Assembly (NCBI GenBank): GCA_900317745.1
Contig: ONHW01000007.1
Span: forward strand, 50,570 to 114,569
DNA from: an uncultured Bacteroidales bacterium
GTDB lineage: Bacteria > Bacteroidota > Bacteroidia > Bacteroidales > Paludibacteraceae
Direction: 5' to 3'
DNA: 64,000 nucleotides
Shown: positions 22,901-27,657 of the stretch, in pieces
Layout: each line of letters begins with the position of its first letter
How positions within the stretch are numbered: position 1 is the first letter of the stretch
Position numbers and translations under genes: made by a program
The notes under the pieces: generated by a model
Told to the model about the DNA's origin: nothing
Database searches by the model: none
What the model saw: only the letters and a program-made list of their open reading frames with translations

Positions 22901-23266
22901 GAAGCGGTCTGTCTTCCGTCAGCGAAGCGGTCTGTCTATGTCTTTGTCGGTGATGAACTGGCGGGCGTGGCTGAACCGATAGATTCGCTCTATTTCATCA
23001 CTATCCAAAGCGACCGCACCGGCGCACCGCTCACGTTCCGCACTGCGGACGGATTGCTACTGCGGTCTGTCGATATCTCGACATCTCGATATCTCGATAT
23101 CTCCTATTCGGCTGATACCCATTACGGCACGCTCAAATCACCCATCCTGCTCTCACCTACCGAGAACGGGGCGGGAGATGTCTACAAGATCATCGAGAAC
23201 GACCACATTGTGATCATACGTGACGGGGAACGGTACGACATAACCGGTGTTAAACTGAATAAGTAA
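13949..23266 (+). CDS. Giant secreted multidomain protein with T9SS-like C-terminus
   Basis: 3105 residues. A signal peptide is clear (MKKTILCLLTAVMLASVPVT...LFA). Visible modules are a fibronectin-like segment (~610-705), two carboxypeptidase-regulatory-like beta-sandwiches (~707-785, VSGYVRYEDGSACPGIEVKA, and ~805-870), a glycine-rich region (~1260-1390), two LamG-like domains (~2045-2200 and ~2243-2390) and a BACON/Ig-like domain (~2544-2630). A module shared with the next gene follows (~2635-2735), then an NGWNWISVNL module (~2754 on). The C-terminus (YKIIENDHIVIIRDGERYD, then TGVKLNK) resembles T9SS sorting tails, so export by T9SS and surface display are likely; porG lies 16 kb downstream. 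The C-terminal part also contains 23/24-nt and 8-nt tandem repeats that look inserted. An adhesin or carbohydrate-binding role is only inferred. Confidence 0.85.
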   Translation: MKKTILCLLTAVMLASVPVTDLFARASHGDWYFREEVGGTHYSAYSLGNGKVHYKILVFATGKSRNFWAYQEEEYGVEACSRCWTHLEGAADNDYPNFMIYEADNNGHNRPKGDGGSNPNDRGWVRLKVLSGAIIVTNTYDGEPDYVSADGEWHEFWLKRQATEDWLTYLEFDWIEPTDYAGKVYWVGNSVRYRREGGDPSDQARGEQTRTLAKLTGGNPDAAPQLQNPFLYVLNENGTAGYGKIAVPYFSTQQPYNYWINGKGDPIKCDERGGLIFVNSDDIVRSLYITMETQRSTDSMQTQILSSNSVNIPAYHKINRFAADAVNSQDAATGKWYRDYRKKKLTWIIKNPNEQELMENDMFEIQRAYNADYSDAETIGLIPMEYDPLATDTVTQEQTYTFIDTTNAAWWNPIENSYKIYYQVRRVSSAQWGWTEHKFAARVTADPSQVNSGAYKPMPYFSGNYAGEYTLDPEFEENRKVHITVRLKANSSPKIETRTEDDPAIERLYWDPNQRLMILKVLKETNDTIRYTIPNDTIYAAIRRLKAQDDATYKAGKLEITYTDYANTPCVHYEYYAFIDTSNTTVRQFFETKPYGLLDLEGEVIYYTEAANINSFNASNLEYSDGVLLTWDLTEGNIGSYKIETRPAGKDTAWTVLEEDYGGSWYKDKTANPFVSREWEYRLTMTYECNGNVKTASKTTTGSRNPYGKVSGYVRYEDGSACPGIEVKASRTSTGETVQKVTTDEDGYYLLDSLIYGEGRAYAIQPESMSAEFRFNNSDATSATITLGLNGCIRENVNFANISSVPFSGRVLYENSTVPVRDVHFLLNGIPVKSGTSLYKTDASGNFEFRVPKRTPFTIQAYKEGHTFAGDGFVRMINDLTQEEDSVLSLEGRLAGVRIYDQTKVRLIGRLAGGRVQAEKPLGFGLSRNNLGDDLKLVFELEGDNISQIVHFKDDLARDSVTINLRHDVRTAGGTDSAGVTRTEYYKKRIIIYPDVNTGEYYVDLFPVKYKITQATARGYATLYADGKTSESLDLTNAPLHQRTNTYEGKELDYNETYNITYHSPISISCTQLQFGMPVDYYGEKTMKRQNIQNQKIEVPLVEKQTNGTYKYLFGAPVFEMGKYQFIVKAYEDYYYNNDPFSTQHEEVRLHGGTLKVYNGMHDAVNTEVQSHELDTLGQAMIVIPIDYVSFIKTGENALRVLDLSVEYQGAYVESQVLRAYVAGNKAKGQDFTASTHGDVILLDILRDPPGSGSSAYIEAGTSYSYDYKYDIDFKFGVDISIGYGTDLNYVVGSWAGVGGGVFVGSPINVSNTIKTSIPVVGEYYYKHGGSYTFSTTERITTASDPLSVGAPADVFIGATQNILYGLTDAVKPIDSLTYVTLAARAANGTIRVVAEGRDLQGEKYYLVIGTEMGSETYINSTFVHTQSYIENNLLPQLRQQRDALLMTGDSATVAAIATATGKPAYWSKVDPEEENFGIEGHYVQILPDNEKIYDDEVAAYNRQLVNWTGLLIRNEEEKIAALKGSKGKLVGTWSMGGATSVTHTENYAYSNVYSNQLLYPGVSGSIPGPDLTKLANLIPSNLLNKVNSKYADAQEGDPFDFICKAQGGTWKFSLTPILNFSYNRNPESSGTGHTKSTGFTLRGDDLSYEYLNVSVYRIEDEANSFNDASDGTRGYVSADDYIYGSYVYYLNGGATRCPWEGPDSTRFFTPKVPLSAGTLKLENPKLDIDVHERSNVPVDQPAVFNLRITNEGEVPYGSGNSGIKFTLKLQEGSNPKGAKIMIDGAPLLEAGREIRLTRGAIELKHVEVYAGEGYDFENIVLTLMSNCSMSELAKCTFSVHFMPVACPVNISAPHSNWIMNTLSPQDSTGWYLPVVIDGFDVNYKNFDHIEFQYKLATHSDDDWVNLCSYFADDSLYTAASGNKAMITSGRIENIRFYGERDPMEQQYDLRAVAFCRHGNGFITRASEVMRGVKDTRIPRVFGEAEPANSILGVGDNILLRFNEPIAGNYLDEDNNFQLVGYTNETGITTGISLHFIDTENSYVESKVVRSLSDKSFTVDMMVRPEDPNAAYTFFNYNTKGDRTFSFGKTADNRLVARIGNAAIYSDTLPEKMIAFTRVAVVYDRENHLVRFYAGTKEVTDTLIAPFDSDIEFSGSSPVSIGKGFAGNMMEVRLWTKALAPDEIAQTNMRRLTGYERELVAYYPMNEGSGNTIADKANGATLYARQTTWEYQKGISLRVTDGQTVKLDDALLSRSDKQDETLMFWFKSPRKRGTIFSAGRMSKTEGTELSFSNGALVLKNYRNEWKIDGNYADNEWHHFAMTINRTFNNVAVYVDDKQKLSFAATKMGEVSGEMYIGGDEFDGNIDEFIIFEQALPQSLMETYGTISPMGDEMGLLAYLPFAEMKENENGILEQVFSVNDQRVFKTSEGDVVEKVQPLILSVSDSTALKDLGDRTLSAPVQDIGQLTKMNFDWSFNNDELLINLNMRDREINKQTIYITVRDVEDLNGNPMASPVTWMTFIDRNSLKWEKREIAAYAVYGKNVDGITRTMRVINQSGKRHTFSIESLPEWLSVDQEFGTIEPADEIVITFKMNTDIAVGVYTDVIYLTDEQGLSEPLRVELTIDAKPPYDAPDETLFPYNMSICAQVMIDGIYDTDPNDIVYAFSRNECVGKENITFNESVNSSKVFLTIYGNEQMNKLPIRFQVWQASTGKVYDLAANRNIIFSHGFVYGCGETEPLVLATTGSETQAITLKNGWNWISVNLDLTQSEGEINTCMTANEPWNDGDLIKNPESRQFTSYDGVSNTFIGSLGKLHHTQIYMVNCSEGNTLRIAGDILHEDSMEIRVRGDGQWSVLPCLYDQVTSLTDALASYYDYATPGDLIKARNRFATFSDDKKWEGNLSALRPGEGYLFRRLGAGAVAIPFYKQTNNAPHRNQSSVSDSGLSSVSDSGVPTNNMQWGAHSGLYSNPNAATNMTMIATLASVSEAVCLPSAKRSVYVFVGDELAGVAEPIDSLYFITIQSDRTGAPLTFRTADGLLLRSVDISTSRYLDISYSADTHYGTLKSPILLSPTENGAGDVYKIIENDHIVIIRDGERYDITGVKLNK
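22753..22799 (+). repeat. In-frame 24-nt direct repeat in the giant gene
   Basis: Two near-identical units (22753-22776 and 22777-22799) encode SVSDSGL and SVSDSGV. They are 24-nt relatives of the dispersed 23-bp repeat; the extra base keeps the frame. They lie in a linker after the NGWNW module. Confidence 0.75.
22893..22938 (+). repeat. Two 23-bp repeat units inside the giant gene, read in two frames
   Basis: Units 22893-22915 and 22916-22938 differ at very few positions. Because 23 is not a multiple of 3, the same DNA is translated first as SVSEAVCL and then as PSAKRSVY. Both units share TCAGCGAAGCGGTCTGTCT with the other loci of the family. Confidence 0.8.
23071..23102 (+). repeat. Four tandem 8-nt units (CGATATCT) inside the giant gene
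   Basis: CGATATCT, CGACATCT, CGATATCT, CGATATCT lie in series about 55 codons before the stop, encoding SVDISTSRYLDISY. Gain or loss of a unit would shift the frame and remove the T9SS-like tail. Confidence 0.8.
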
Positions 23267-23287
23267 ATTTACAATAATGCTGTTAGT

Positions 23288-23770
23288 ATGAAAACCAAAT
23301 CATTTATTGCAGTCTCTCTGACAATCCTTTGCACACTGCTCCTGCCAGGGTGCAAAAATAACCGGAACAATCCGGATAACCCGCAGTCTATCATCGGCAC
23401 TACTGCCCGACCTGGTTGGACTAAACCCGACATCTACGATATGACGTCTTCCATGACGGCTATCATCAAGGTGGATATGACGCTCACCTATTCCGCCAAA
23501 CAACTCAGCGAAGCAGACTATCATCAGTCTGACAATGACATGCTGGCGGCTTTCGAGGGAGAGAACTGTATAGGCGTTGCCGAACAGAAAAACAATATGT
23601 TTTTCCTCTATATCAGTGCTCCGAAAGAGAATACCGAAGTGCAACTTAGGTTCTATTCCGATGCGTTGCGTAACATTTACATCGCCAACGAATCACTTAC
23701 CTTCAGCAACGATGCGTGCATAGGTACTATCTTATATCCCTATACACCTAAGTTCGAACTCGCCAAGTGA
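23288..23770 (+). CDS. Lipoprotein carrying a domain shared with the giant protein
   Basis: 160 residues. It has a signal peptide with lipobox LLPGC (C22), so it should be a membrane-anchored lipoprotein. Residues ~55-155 align by eye with residues ~2635-2735 of the giant protein: NDMLAAFEGENCIGVAE against NDIVYAFSRNECVGKEN, a FFLYI/VFLTI strand, then QLRFYSDALRNIYIANESLT against RFQVWQASTGKVYDLAANRN. It starts 21 nt after the giant gene, so both are probably one operon. The function is unknown; a partner or anchoring role is an inference. Confidence 0.8.
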   Translation: MKTKSFIAVSLTILCTLLLPGCKNNRNNPDNPQSIIGTTARPGWTKPDIYDMTSSMTAIIKVDMTLTYSAKQLSEADYHQSDNDMLAAFEGENCIGVAEQKNNMFFLYISAPKENTEVQLRFYSDALRNIYIANESLTFSNDACIGTILYPYTPKFELAK

Positions 23771-23834
23771 CCGGTTGCGTAATCGTTACGTCCACCCGGG
23801 GGCAACAGGTAAGATAATTGCTCCTGCATATACA

Positions 23835-23871
23835 AGAAAAGCATTATGCCCGCAAAGCATAGTGCTTTTCT
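23835..23871 (+). terminator. Terminator-like hairpin after the surface-protein operon
   Basis: AGAAAAGCA (23835-23843) pairs with TGCTTTTCT (23863-23871), and the inner TTATGC/GCATAG extends the stem to 15 bp including one GU, with a 7-nt loop. It is followed by GTTT only, so the U-run is weak. Confidence 0.65.
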
Positions 23872-23985
23872 GTTTAAAATCAGACTGTTTGACAACAATC
23901 AGTAAAAATGCACACATGCCCTCCCCTTGCTTTTCGTTAAATTTCGTACTTTTTTGTGTGTATTTTGTATTTTTTATTGTTTCCA

Positions 23986-24017
23986 TTTGCATATTTCAAA
24001 ATATTTTATTATCTTTG
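23986..24017 (+). promoter_or_regulatory. Promoter of the Bro-N gene
   Basis: TTTG at 23986-23989, a 20-nt spacer and TATCTTTG at 24010-24017. Its sequence is nearly identical to the promoter at 24928-24959. Confidence 0.8.
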
Positions 24018-24041
24018 CACTTGAAAACGAATTTGAATTCC

Positions 24042-24347
24042 ATGAATGACAATTTTGCCATACAACTTTTTGAGGGGAAGAAAGTCCGCATCGTCTGGGA
24101 TGCGGAGCAGGAAAAGTACTATTTCTCTGTTGTTGATATAGTACAAGTGTTAACGGATAGTACGAATCCTACCGACTATTTAAAAAAGTTACGGAAACGT
24201 GATCCGGAGTTAGGTACGTTCCTAGGGACAAATTGTCCCCAGGTAGAAATGCTCACATTTACAGGAAAGAAAAAGCTAACGTTAGCCTCTGATTTACAAG
24301 GTATATTCCGCATCATTCAGTCTATCCCATCCAAGAAAGCCGCTTAG
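24042..24347 (+). pseudogene. Truncated Bro-N domain protein
   Basis: 101 residues from ATG 24042, placed 24 nt after the -7 element. The sequence IQLFEGKKVRIVWDAEQEKY, then YFSVVDIVQVLTDSTNPTDY and FRIIQSIPSKKA matches the N-terminal Bro-N domain of phage-type antirepressor proteins common in Bacteroidales. Such proteins normally continue for another ~100-200 residues after IPSKKA, but here a TAG follows at once, so it is probably a decayed or frameshifted gene. It may still be expressed as a short domain. It marks the left side of the accessory island. Confidence 0.65.
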
Positions 24348-24734
24348 GACACACGGTTATATCTTCCGAGCGTGCCTCGGATTATATCCGCCCACTCGAG
24401 AACAACAAATCGCAAGAATTGCCGTTTGACGACCAACAGGAATAATATCCCTGCTTGCGGGTAACAAGCAAGCCGTCGCTCCCGATGGAAAACACGAGGG
24501 GAAAGAACTATTTTGAAAATCACGGGATATATACATAGTATATATAAGGTGCGGTAGGATACGATATTCCCCCGATGAACTCAGGTAATGCATTCGAAAA
24601 CCCATACAAGGAGGAGGCAGAAAAGCAAAATAGAACTAATCCCGTCCTCACCGAAGCTTTAATAGGTGCGTCACTCTTACGACGTAAATATTGAGATTGA
24701 TCGTGCATATAATCAGCAAATTGTACTAATATGA

Positions 24735-24783
24735 CCTTTGCAACGGACAAATTTTGCAAAAAATTGCCCTTTGCAACGGACAA
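24735..24783 (+). repeat. 16-nt direct repeat CCTTTGCAACGGACAA
   Basis: Two exact copies at 24735-24750 and 24768-24783, 33 nt apart, in a non-coding stretch before the structured RNA. Confidence 0.7.
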
Positions 24784-24801
24784 TCATCAAAAACATATAT
24801 G

Positions 24802-24850
24802 AACTGGTAACAATTTGTTACCGGTTATGAAACGGTGGCAAATTGTCACC
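24802..24850. repeat. Two palindromes with a CAAATTG-type core
   Basis: GGTAACAATTTGTTACC (24806-24822, extendable to 24802-24826) and GGTGGCAAATTGTCACC (24834-24850). A third, GGGACAAATTGTCCC, lies in the Bro-N gene at 24225-24239. They may be operator-like sites or relics of a Bro-N duplication. Confidence 0.5.
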
Positions 24851-24927
24851 AACGGATGCATCACTTATCCCGTTTTAGCGACAAAAGTTATTTTTCTGCG
24901 GTTAGCGGAAACAAAATTGCAAAATTA

Positions 24928-24959
24928 TTTGCATATTTTAAAAAATTTTATTATCTTTG
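24928..24959 (+). promoter_or_regulatory. Promoter of the structured noncoding RNA
   Basis: TTTG at 24928-24931, a 20-nt spacer and TATCTTTG at 24952-24959. Transcription is expected to begin near 24,966, just before the first hairpin. Confidence 0.8.
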
Positions 24960-24965
24960 CATGCA

Positions 24966-25305
24966 AAATTGGTGTTATGTGCTGTGGAATGCACAGCAGT
25001 AATACCTAAACTATGGATTCAATCTACGCCGAACTCCTTCACAGGAGAGGGTTAGAGGGATTCATAACATATTGAAATAGCGTTTATTGACGCTTTGCGT
25101 TTGACGGTTCGAAAGCTTCGCAAACTTTACCGTATCAAGTCAAAACCAAAGTAATCAATAGATGCCTATGGGTATGACAATACTCTGCTTGCTGTGGTAG
25201 CAAGCGGTTCGTCATATCGGCGTAGGTTTCCTGTTGTTTATTTGACTTGATAGGTTAGCGAAGGCCTCGAACTGTAAGTAAACAGCACGAGGTCTACGCT
25301 TTTTT
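24966..25305 (+). ncRNA. Candidate structured noncoding RNA (~340 nt)
   Basis: The unit has a consensus promoter and an intrinsic terminator, and no ORF of note. Pairings seen are TGCTGTG/CACAGCA in a 5' hairpin extended by GGTGTTA/TAATACC; CTCCT/AGGAG; TTCAAT/ATTGAA (25018-25023, 25071-25076); AGCGT/ACGCT; GCTTGCT/AGCAAGC enclosed by TATGAC/GTCATA; CTACGCCGA (25024-25032) with TCGGCGTAG (25217-25225); and TATCAAGTCAAA (25133-25144) with TTTGACTTGATA (25241-25252). The last two cross, giving a pseudoknot. I could not match it to tmRNA, RNase P, SRP RNA or 6S RNA. The start is inferred from the promoter. Confidence 0.65.
25263..25305 (+). terminator. Intrinsic terminator of the structured RNA
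   Basis: GGCCTCG (25263-25269) pairs with CGAGGTC (25288-25294) and CTGT with ACAG inside, across an AA/CA internal loop. TACGC and six T residues (25300-25305) follow. Confidence 0.75.
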
Positions 25306-25413
25306 GTATACGTGAACGAAAACTATATTTTGAATTATAGAAAAGGGGATTTCGCAGAGAGAGAAAAATGTAGATAATTTGTAGACGTATACAAATACTC
25401 GCGAAAAAAGTAG

Positions 25414-25421
25414 TAACTTTG
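25414..25421 (+). promoter_or_regulatory. Putative -7 element of the peptide/radical-SAM cassette
   Basis: TAACTTTG matches the TAnnTTTG consensus, but no TTTG lies 20 nt upstream, so the -33 box is degenerate. Transcription would begin near 25,428, about 20 nt before the 32-nt leader element. Confidence 0.55.
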
Positions 25422-25446
25422 TATGCGAATCGCAAAAGATATAGAT

Positions 25447-25478
25447 GGAGGATGCCGAAAAGCCAGAAGTGTGTAGGC
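25447..25478 (+). promoter_or_regulatory. 32-nt leader element, copy A
   Basis: The element starts with GGAG, has the invariant core GCCGAAAAGCCA and ends with GTAGGC. It stands 22 nt, mostly A and C/T, before the peptide start at 25501. A short upstream ORF starting at 25445 (MEDAEKPEVC...) ends in an ATGA overlap with that start. Copies B and C are at 32031-32062 and 32795-32826. Confidence 0.6.
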
Positions 25479-25500
25479 AAAACAAAACAAATAAAACATT

Positions 25501-25617
25501 ATGAGTAGCAAATTACCCCCAAACAGTTATGGTCAACTAAAGGATGTAGACCCTGATGATGTTGTAACAGTGATTGCAAAAATCATTAAAATTATTGGCG
25601 ACATACTTAAAAAGTAG
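25501..25617 (+). CDS. 38-residue peptide, candidate RiPP precursor or amphipathic peptide
   Basis: The peptide is MSSKLPPNSYGQLKDVDPDD followed by VVTVIAKIIKIIGDILKK. The first half is polar with an LPPNSYG motif resembling LPENYG in the next peptide. The second half alternates hydrophobic and lysine residues and should form an amphipathic helix like that of leaderless bacteriocins or phenol-soluble modulins (analogy only). It is preceded by the 32-nt leader element and is 70 nt before the second peptide. It has no cysteine, so it may be a partner rather than an enzyme substrate. Confidence 0.6.
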   Translation: MSSKLPPNSYGQLKDVDPDDVVTVIAKIIKIIGDILKK

Positions 25618-25687
25618 TTTAGTGTTATGCATAATATTATGTGCGAATACTATGCATTTTTCAAACCTCAGCACAAGTATAAATGTT

Positions 25688-25801
25688 ATGGAAATTGAAT
25701 TTGAGAAAAGCACTTTGCCAGAAAATTATGGCAAGGTCGTAGCAGCGGCTTGTTGGGGACATTGTTGTGTTCACGGAGGCTATGGCAATGATGAGTGGTA
25801 A
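25688..25801 (+). CDS. 37-residue Cys/Gly/aromatic-rich peptide, candidate RiPP precursor
   Basis: The peptide begins MEIEFEKSTLPENYGKVV and ends AAACWGHCCVHGGYGNDEW. An acidic leader-like first half carries LPENYG; the C-terminal 19 residues hold three Cys, two Trp, two His, one Tyr and Gly-rich turns, a typical core for radical-SAM modification. WGH and YGN fit the aromatic-x-x pattern cross-linked by cyclophane-forming radical SAM enzymes (inference). Its stop overlaps the start of the radical SAM gene, so the two are translationally coupled. Starts upstream in the same frame (from 25574) give unlikely proteins. Confidence 0.7.
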   Translation: MEIEFEKSTLPENYGKVVAAACWGHCCVHGGYGNDEW

Positions 25802-27143
25802 TAAAACTCAAGTAAGGAGAAAGATAGACCTGAATAGGCGATATGTATTTCCGCAAAATATAAAGGAAATCTCGTATAAGGGGTATTATCTTATTATATC
25901 TGTAGAAACTGCCAAGTGGATTGTTATTAAAAATAGCAGTCAGTATGATTTTTATAAGCTTCTGCGAGAAATAACACTCGCAGAGGCTTTGTGTAAATAT
26001 ACAGGCAGTGAAGATGATGCCAAATATGTTATTACGCAAATTGAAGGTCGTCATTTCACGGAAACAGAAGTAGAAAGTTGCATAGATTATGACAAACAAG
26101 TCTTGCATGTTTATCTTACTAATTCGTGCAACCTACGGTGTCCGCATTGCTATATGTATGCAGGCAAAAAAATGGAACAGGAATTAAGTACTGCAGAAAT
26201 AAAAGCCATGCTTCATTCATATGGGGTATGCGGAGGTAAGAATATCACCTTCTCAGGTGGCGAAATATCGTTAAGAACAGATTTATTGGAAATAGTTCAA
26301 TATGCATATTCTGAAGGGTTGAAAATAAGATTGTTGAGCAATGGTACTTTATGGAATAAGGAAAAAATAGATTTTATCAGTCCATTTATTAATTCGGTTC
26401 AAATTTCAGTTGACGGGTATGATGAAATATCTAATTCAAAGATTAGAGGGAAGGATAGCTTCGGTAAATCATTGGCTGCAATAGACTATTTTATACAGAA
26501 CAATGTTCCGACAGAGATTGCAATCACTCCTTGGTTTGATGATGATTTGGAGTCAAAGATCAATCAATATGCTCAATTCGCTAAGGAGTTATCATACCGT
26601 TATAAAGGTAAGCAGTTTAATATCAAATTTGCTCATCAAGTATTGGAAGGTAGGGAAGTAAAACTCTCAACTGATCAGCAAAAATGCTATAGTGACATTA
26701 TTGATAGGATTTATTCTTTATATTATGACCAAGAAACTAAAGACTACTCGTTTATCGCTTTATTCTCTACTCCAAAAATCATGGATAACTGTATGTATGG
26801 AGAATTAAGTATAGCCGCAAATGGAGACGCATATTTTTGTTCTCGTATTCCATCTACAACTCCTATTGCAAATATAAGAAATACCCCATTTAAAGATATA
26901 GTAGAGTTATCCAAAATAGCACAGCAGAAATCTAATATATCCAACCTCAAACCATGCAGAGATTGTGAACTGAAATATATATGTGGCGGTGGATGTAGAT
27001 TGGATTATTTCCCGACCTTTGCTTCTTGCGATGATGTAATTTCTATAGATATCGAAAATTTTCAACCTCGGATCTGCAATGAAAAAGAAAAAAAGAGGTT
27101 CTACGATTTGATGATAAGAACAACTGATAAACTTCTGAGTTGA
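25788..27143 (+). CDS. Radical SAM/SPASM peptide maturase with RRE-like N-terminus
   Basis: 451 residues from ATG 25788; ATG 25782 is an alternative. A GGAGG just upstream (25776-25780) is unusual for this genome. Residues ~1-100 look like a PqqD-type peptide-recognition domain (SVETAKWIVIKNSSQYDFYK, then LLREITLAEALCKY). The radical SAM cluster motif is CNLRCPHC (C114, C118, C121), followed by FSGGEISLR and LLSNGTLW. The SPASM domain has NCMYGELSIAANGDAYFC and CRDCELKYICGGGC (C390, C393, C399, C403), ligands for auxiliary clusters. The enzyme should modify the peptide just upstream. Codon use is AT-rich, suggesting transfer. The exact chemistry cannot be read from sequence. Confidence 0.85.
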   Translation: MMSGNKTQVRRKIDLNRRYVFPQNIKEISYKGYYLIISVETAKWIVIKNSSQYDFYKLLREITLAEALCKYTGSEDDAKYVITQIEGRHFTETEVESCIDYDKQVLHVYLTNSCNLRCPHCYMYAGKKMEQELSTAEIKAMLHSYGVCGGKNITFSGGEISLRTDLLEIVQYAYSEGLKIRLLSNGTLWNKEKIDFISPFINSVQISVDGYDEISNSKIRGKDSFGKSLAAIDYFIQNNVPTEIAITPWFDDDLESKINQYAQFAKELSYRYKGKQFNIKFAHQVLEGREVKLSTDQQKCYSDIIDRIYSLYYDQETKDYSFIALFSTPKIMDNCMYGELSIAANGDAYFCSRIPSTTPIANIRNTPFKDIVELSKIAQQKSNISNLKPCRDCELKYICGGGCRLDYFPTFASCDDVISIDIENFQPRICNEKEKKRFYDLMIRTTDKLLS

Positions 27144-27254
27144 ATGCCAAATGCATATAAAATATCATTTATTAAATGTTTGTGTTATTCATTGTACTCT
27201 TGCAAGCAGATAAATATGCGTGCAAAAGCGACGTAACAACCCTATTTTTTTATA

Positions 27255-27626
27255 ATGATTACAGTAACTACCCAACAAGAGTTGGAACAGGCGATTTTTA
27301 ATCGCGAACCGAAAATTTTGTGCAAGGGCGAAGCGGCAAAACCGTTTCTTAAAAAGCGCAAGCGTAAACGCTTTGCAATTATTGGCGGTGCGGCGCTTAC
27401 TATATTGGGCGCGGTTGCTATTCCGTTTACAGGCGGAGCATCAACTGGAATTATAGCAATGGGATTGACAATAGGTACAGTAACAATATCTACTGCCGAA
27501 TTGGCTATAATATGCGGTACGGTGATTGCAACTGCAGGTATTTTAAAAGGGGGAAAAGTGAACTTCAAAGTGAATGCTAAAGATGGTTCTGTTGAGGTCG
27601 AATTCGAACCTAAATACAAAGACTAA
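27255..27626 (+). CDS. Small protein with hydrophobic glycine-rich segments
   Basis: 123 residues, beginning MITVTTQQELEQAIFNREPK, then a basic KKRKRKR cluster and two hydrophobic stretches (~43-68, FAIIGGAALTILGAVAIPF; ~75-100) with glycine-zipper spacing, then a short polar tail. It probably inserts in a membrane. A role in export of, or immunity to, the upstream peptide would fit the position, but nothing proves it. It follows the radical SAM gene by 111 nt and precedes a 39-residue gene. Confidence 0.6.
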   Translation: MITVTTQQELEQAIFNREPKILCKGEAAKPFLKKRKRKRFAIIGGAALTILGAVAIPFTGGASTGIIAMGLTIGTVTISTAELAIICGTVIATAGILKGGKVNFKVNAKDGSVEVEFEPKYKD

Positions 27627-27657
27627 TATAGCTCATCAACTTATATCCGAGGAAATT

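Larger units (their letters stand above)
24348..24927. other. Gene-poor stretch after the Bro-N remnant
   Basis: No convincing gene. It contains a GCTTGC/GCAAGC hairpin (24453-24473), an alternating TA tract (~24530-24548) and a possible 39-residue ORF at 24575-24694 (MNSGNAFENPYKEEAEKQNR...) with no promoter. The 16-nt direct repeats and palindromes listed separately are also here. Decayed mobile or phage DNA is the simplest reading. Confidence 0.4.

Noticed and set aside
24575-24694. 39-codon ORF MNSGNAFENPYKEEAEKQNR...
   Set aside because: No promoter, leader element or family; mentioned only in the gene-poor stretch.
24966-25305. tmRNA, RNase P, SRP or 6S RNA as the identity of the structured RNA
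   Set aside because: None of the conserved strings (tRNA-like ends, GAGGAAAGUCC core, GGAAGGAAGC tetraloop region) is present.
24966-25305. Retron msr-msd or integron attC
   Set aside because: No reverse transcriptase follows, and no GTTRRRY-type core sites were found.
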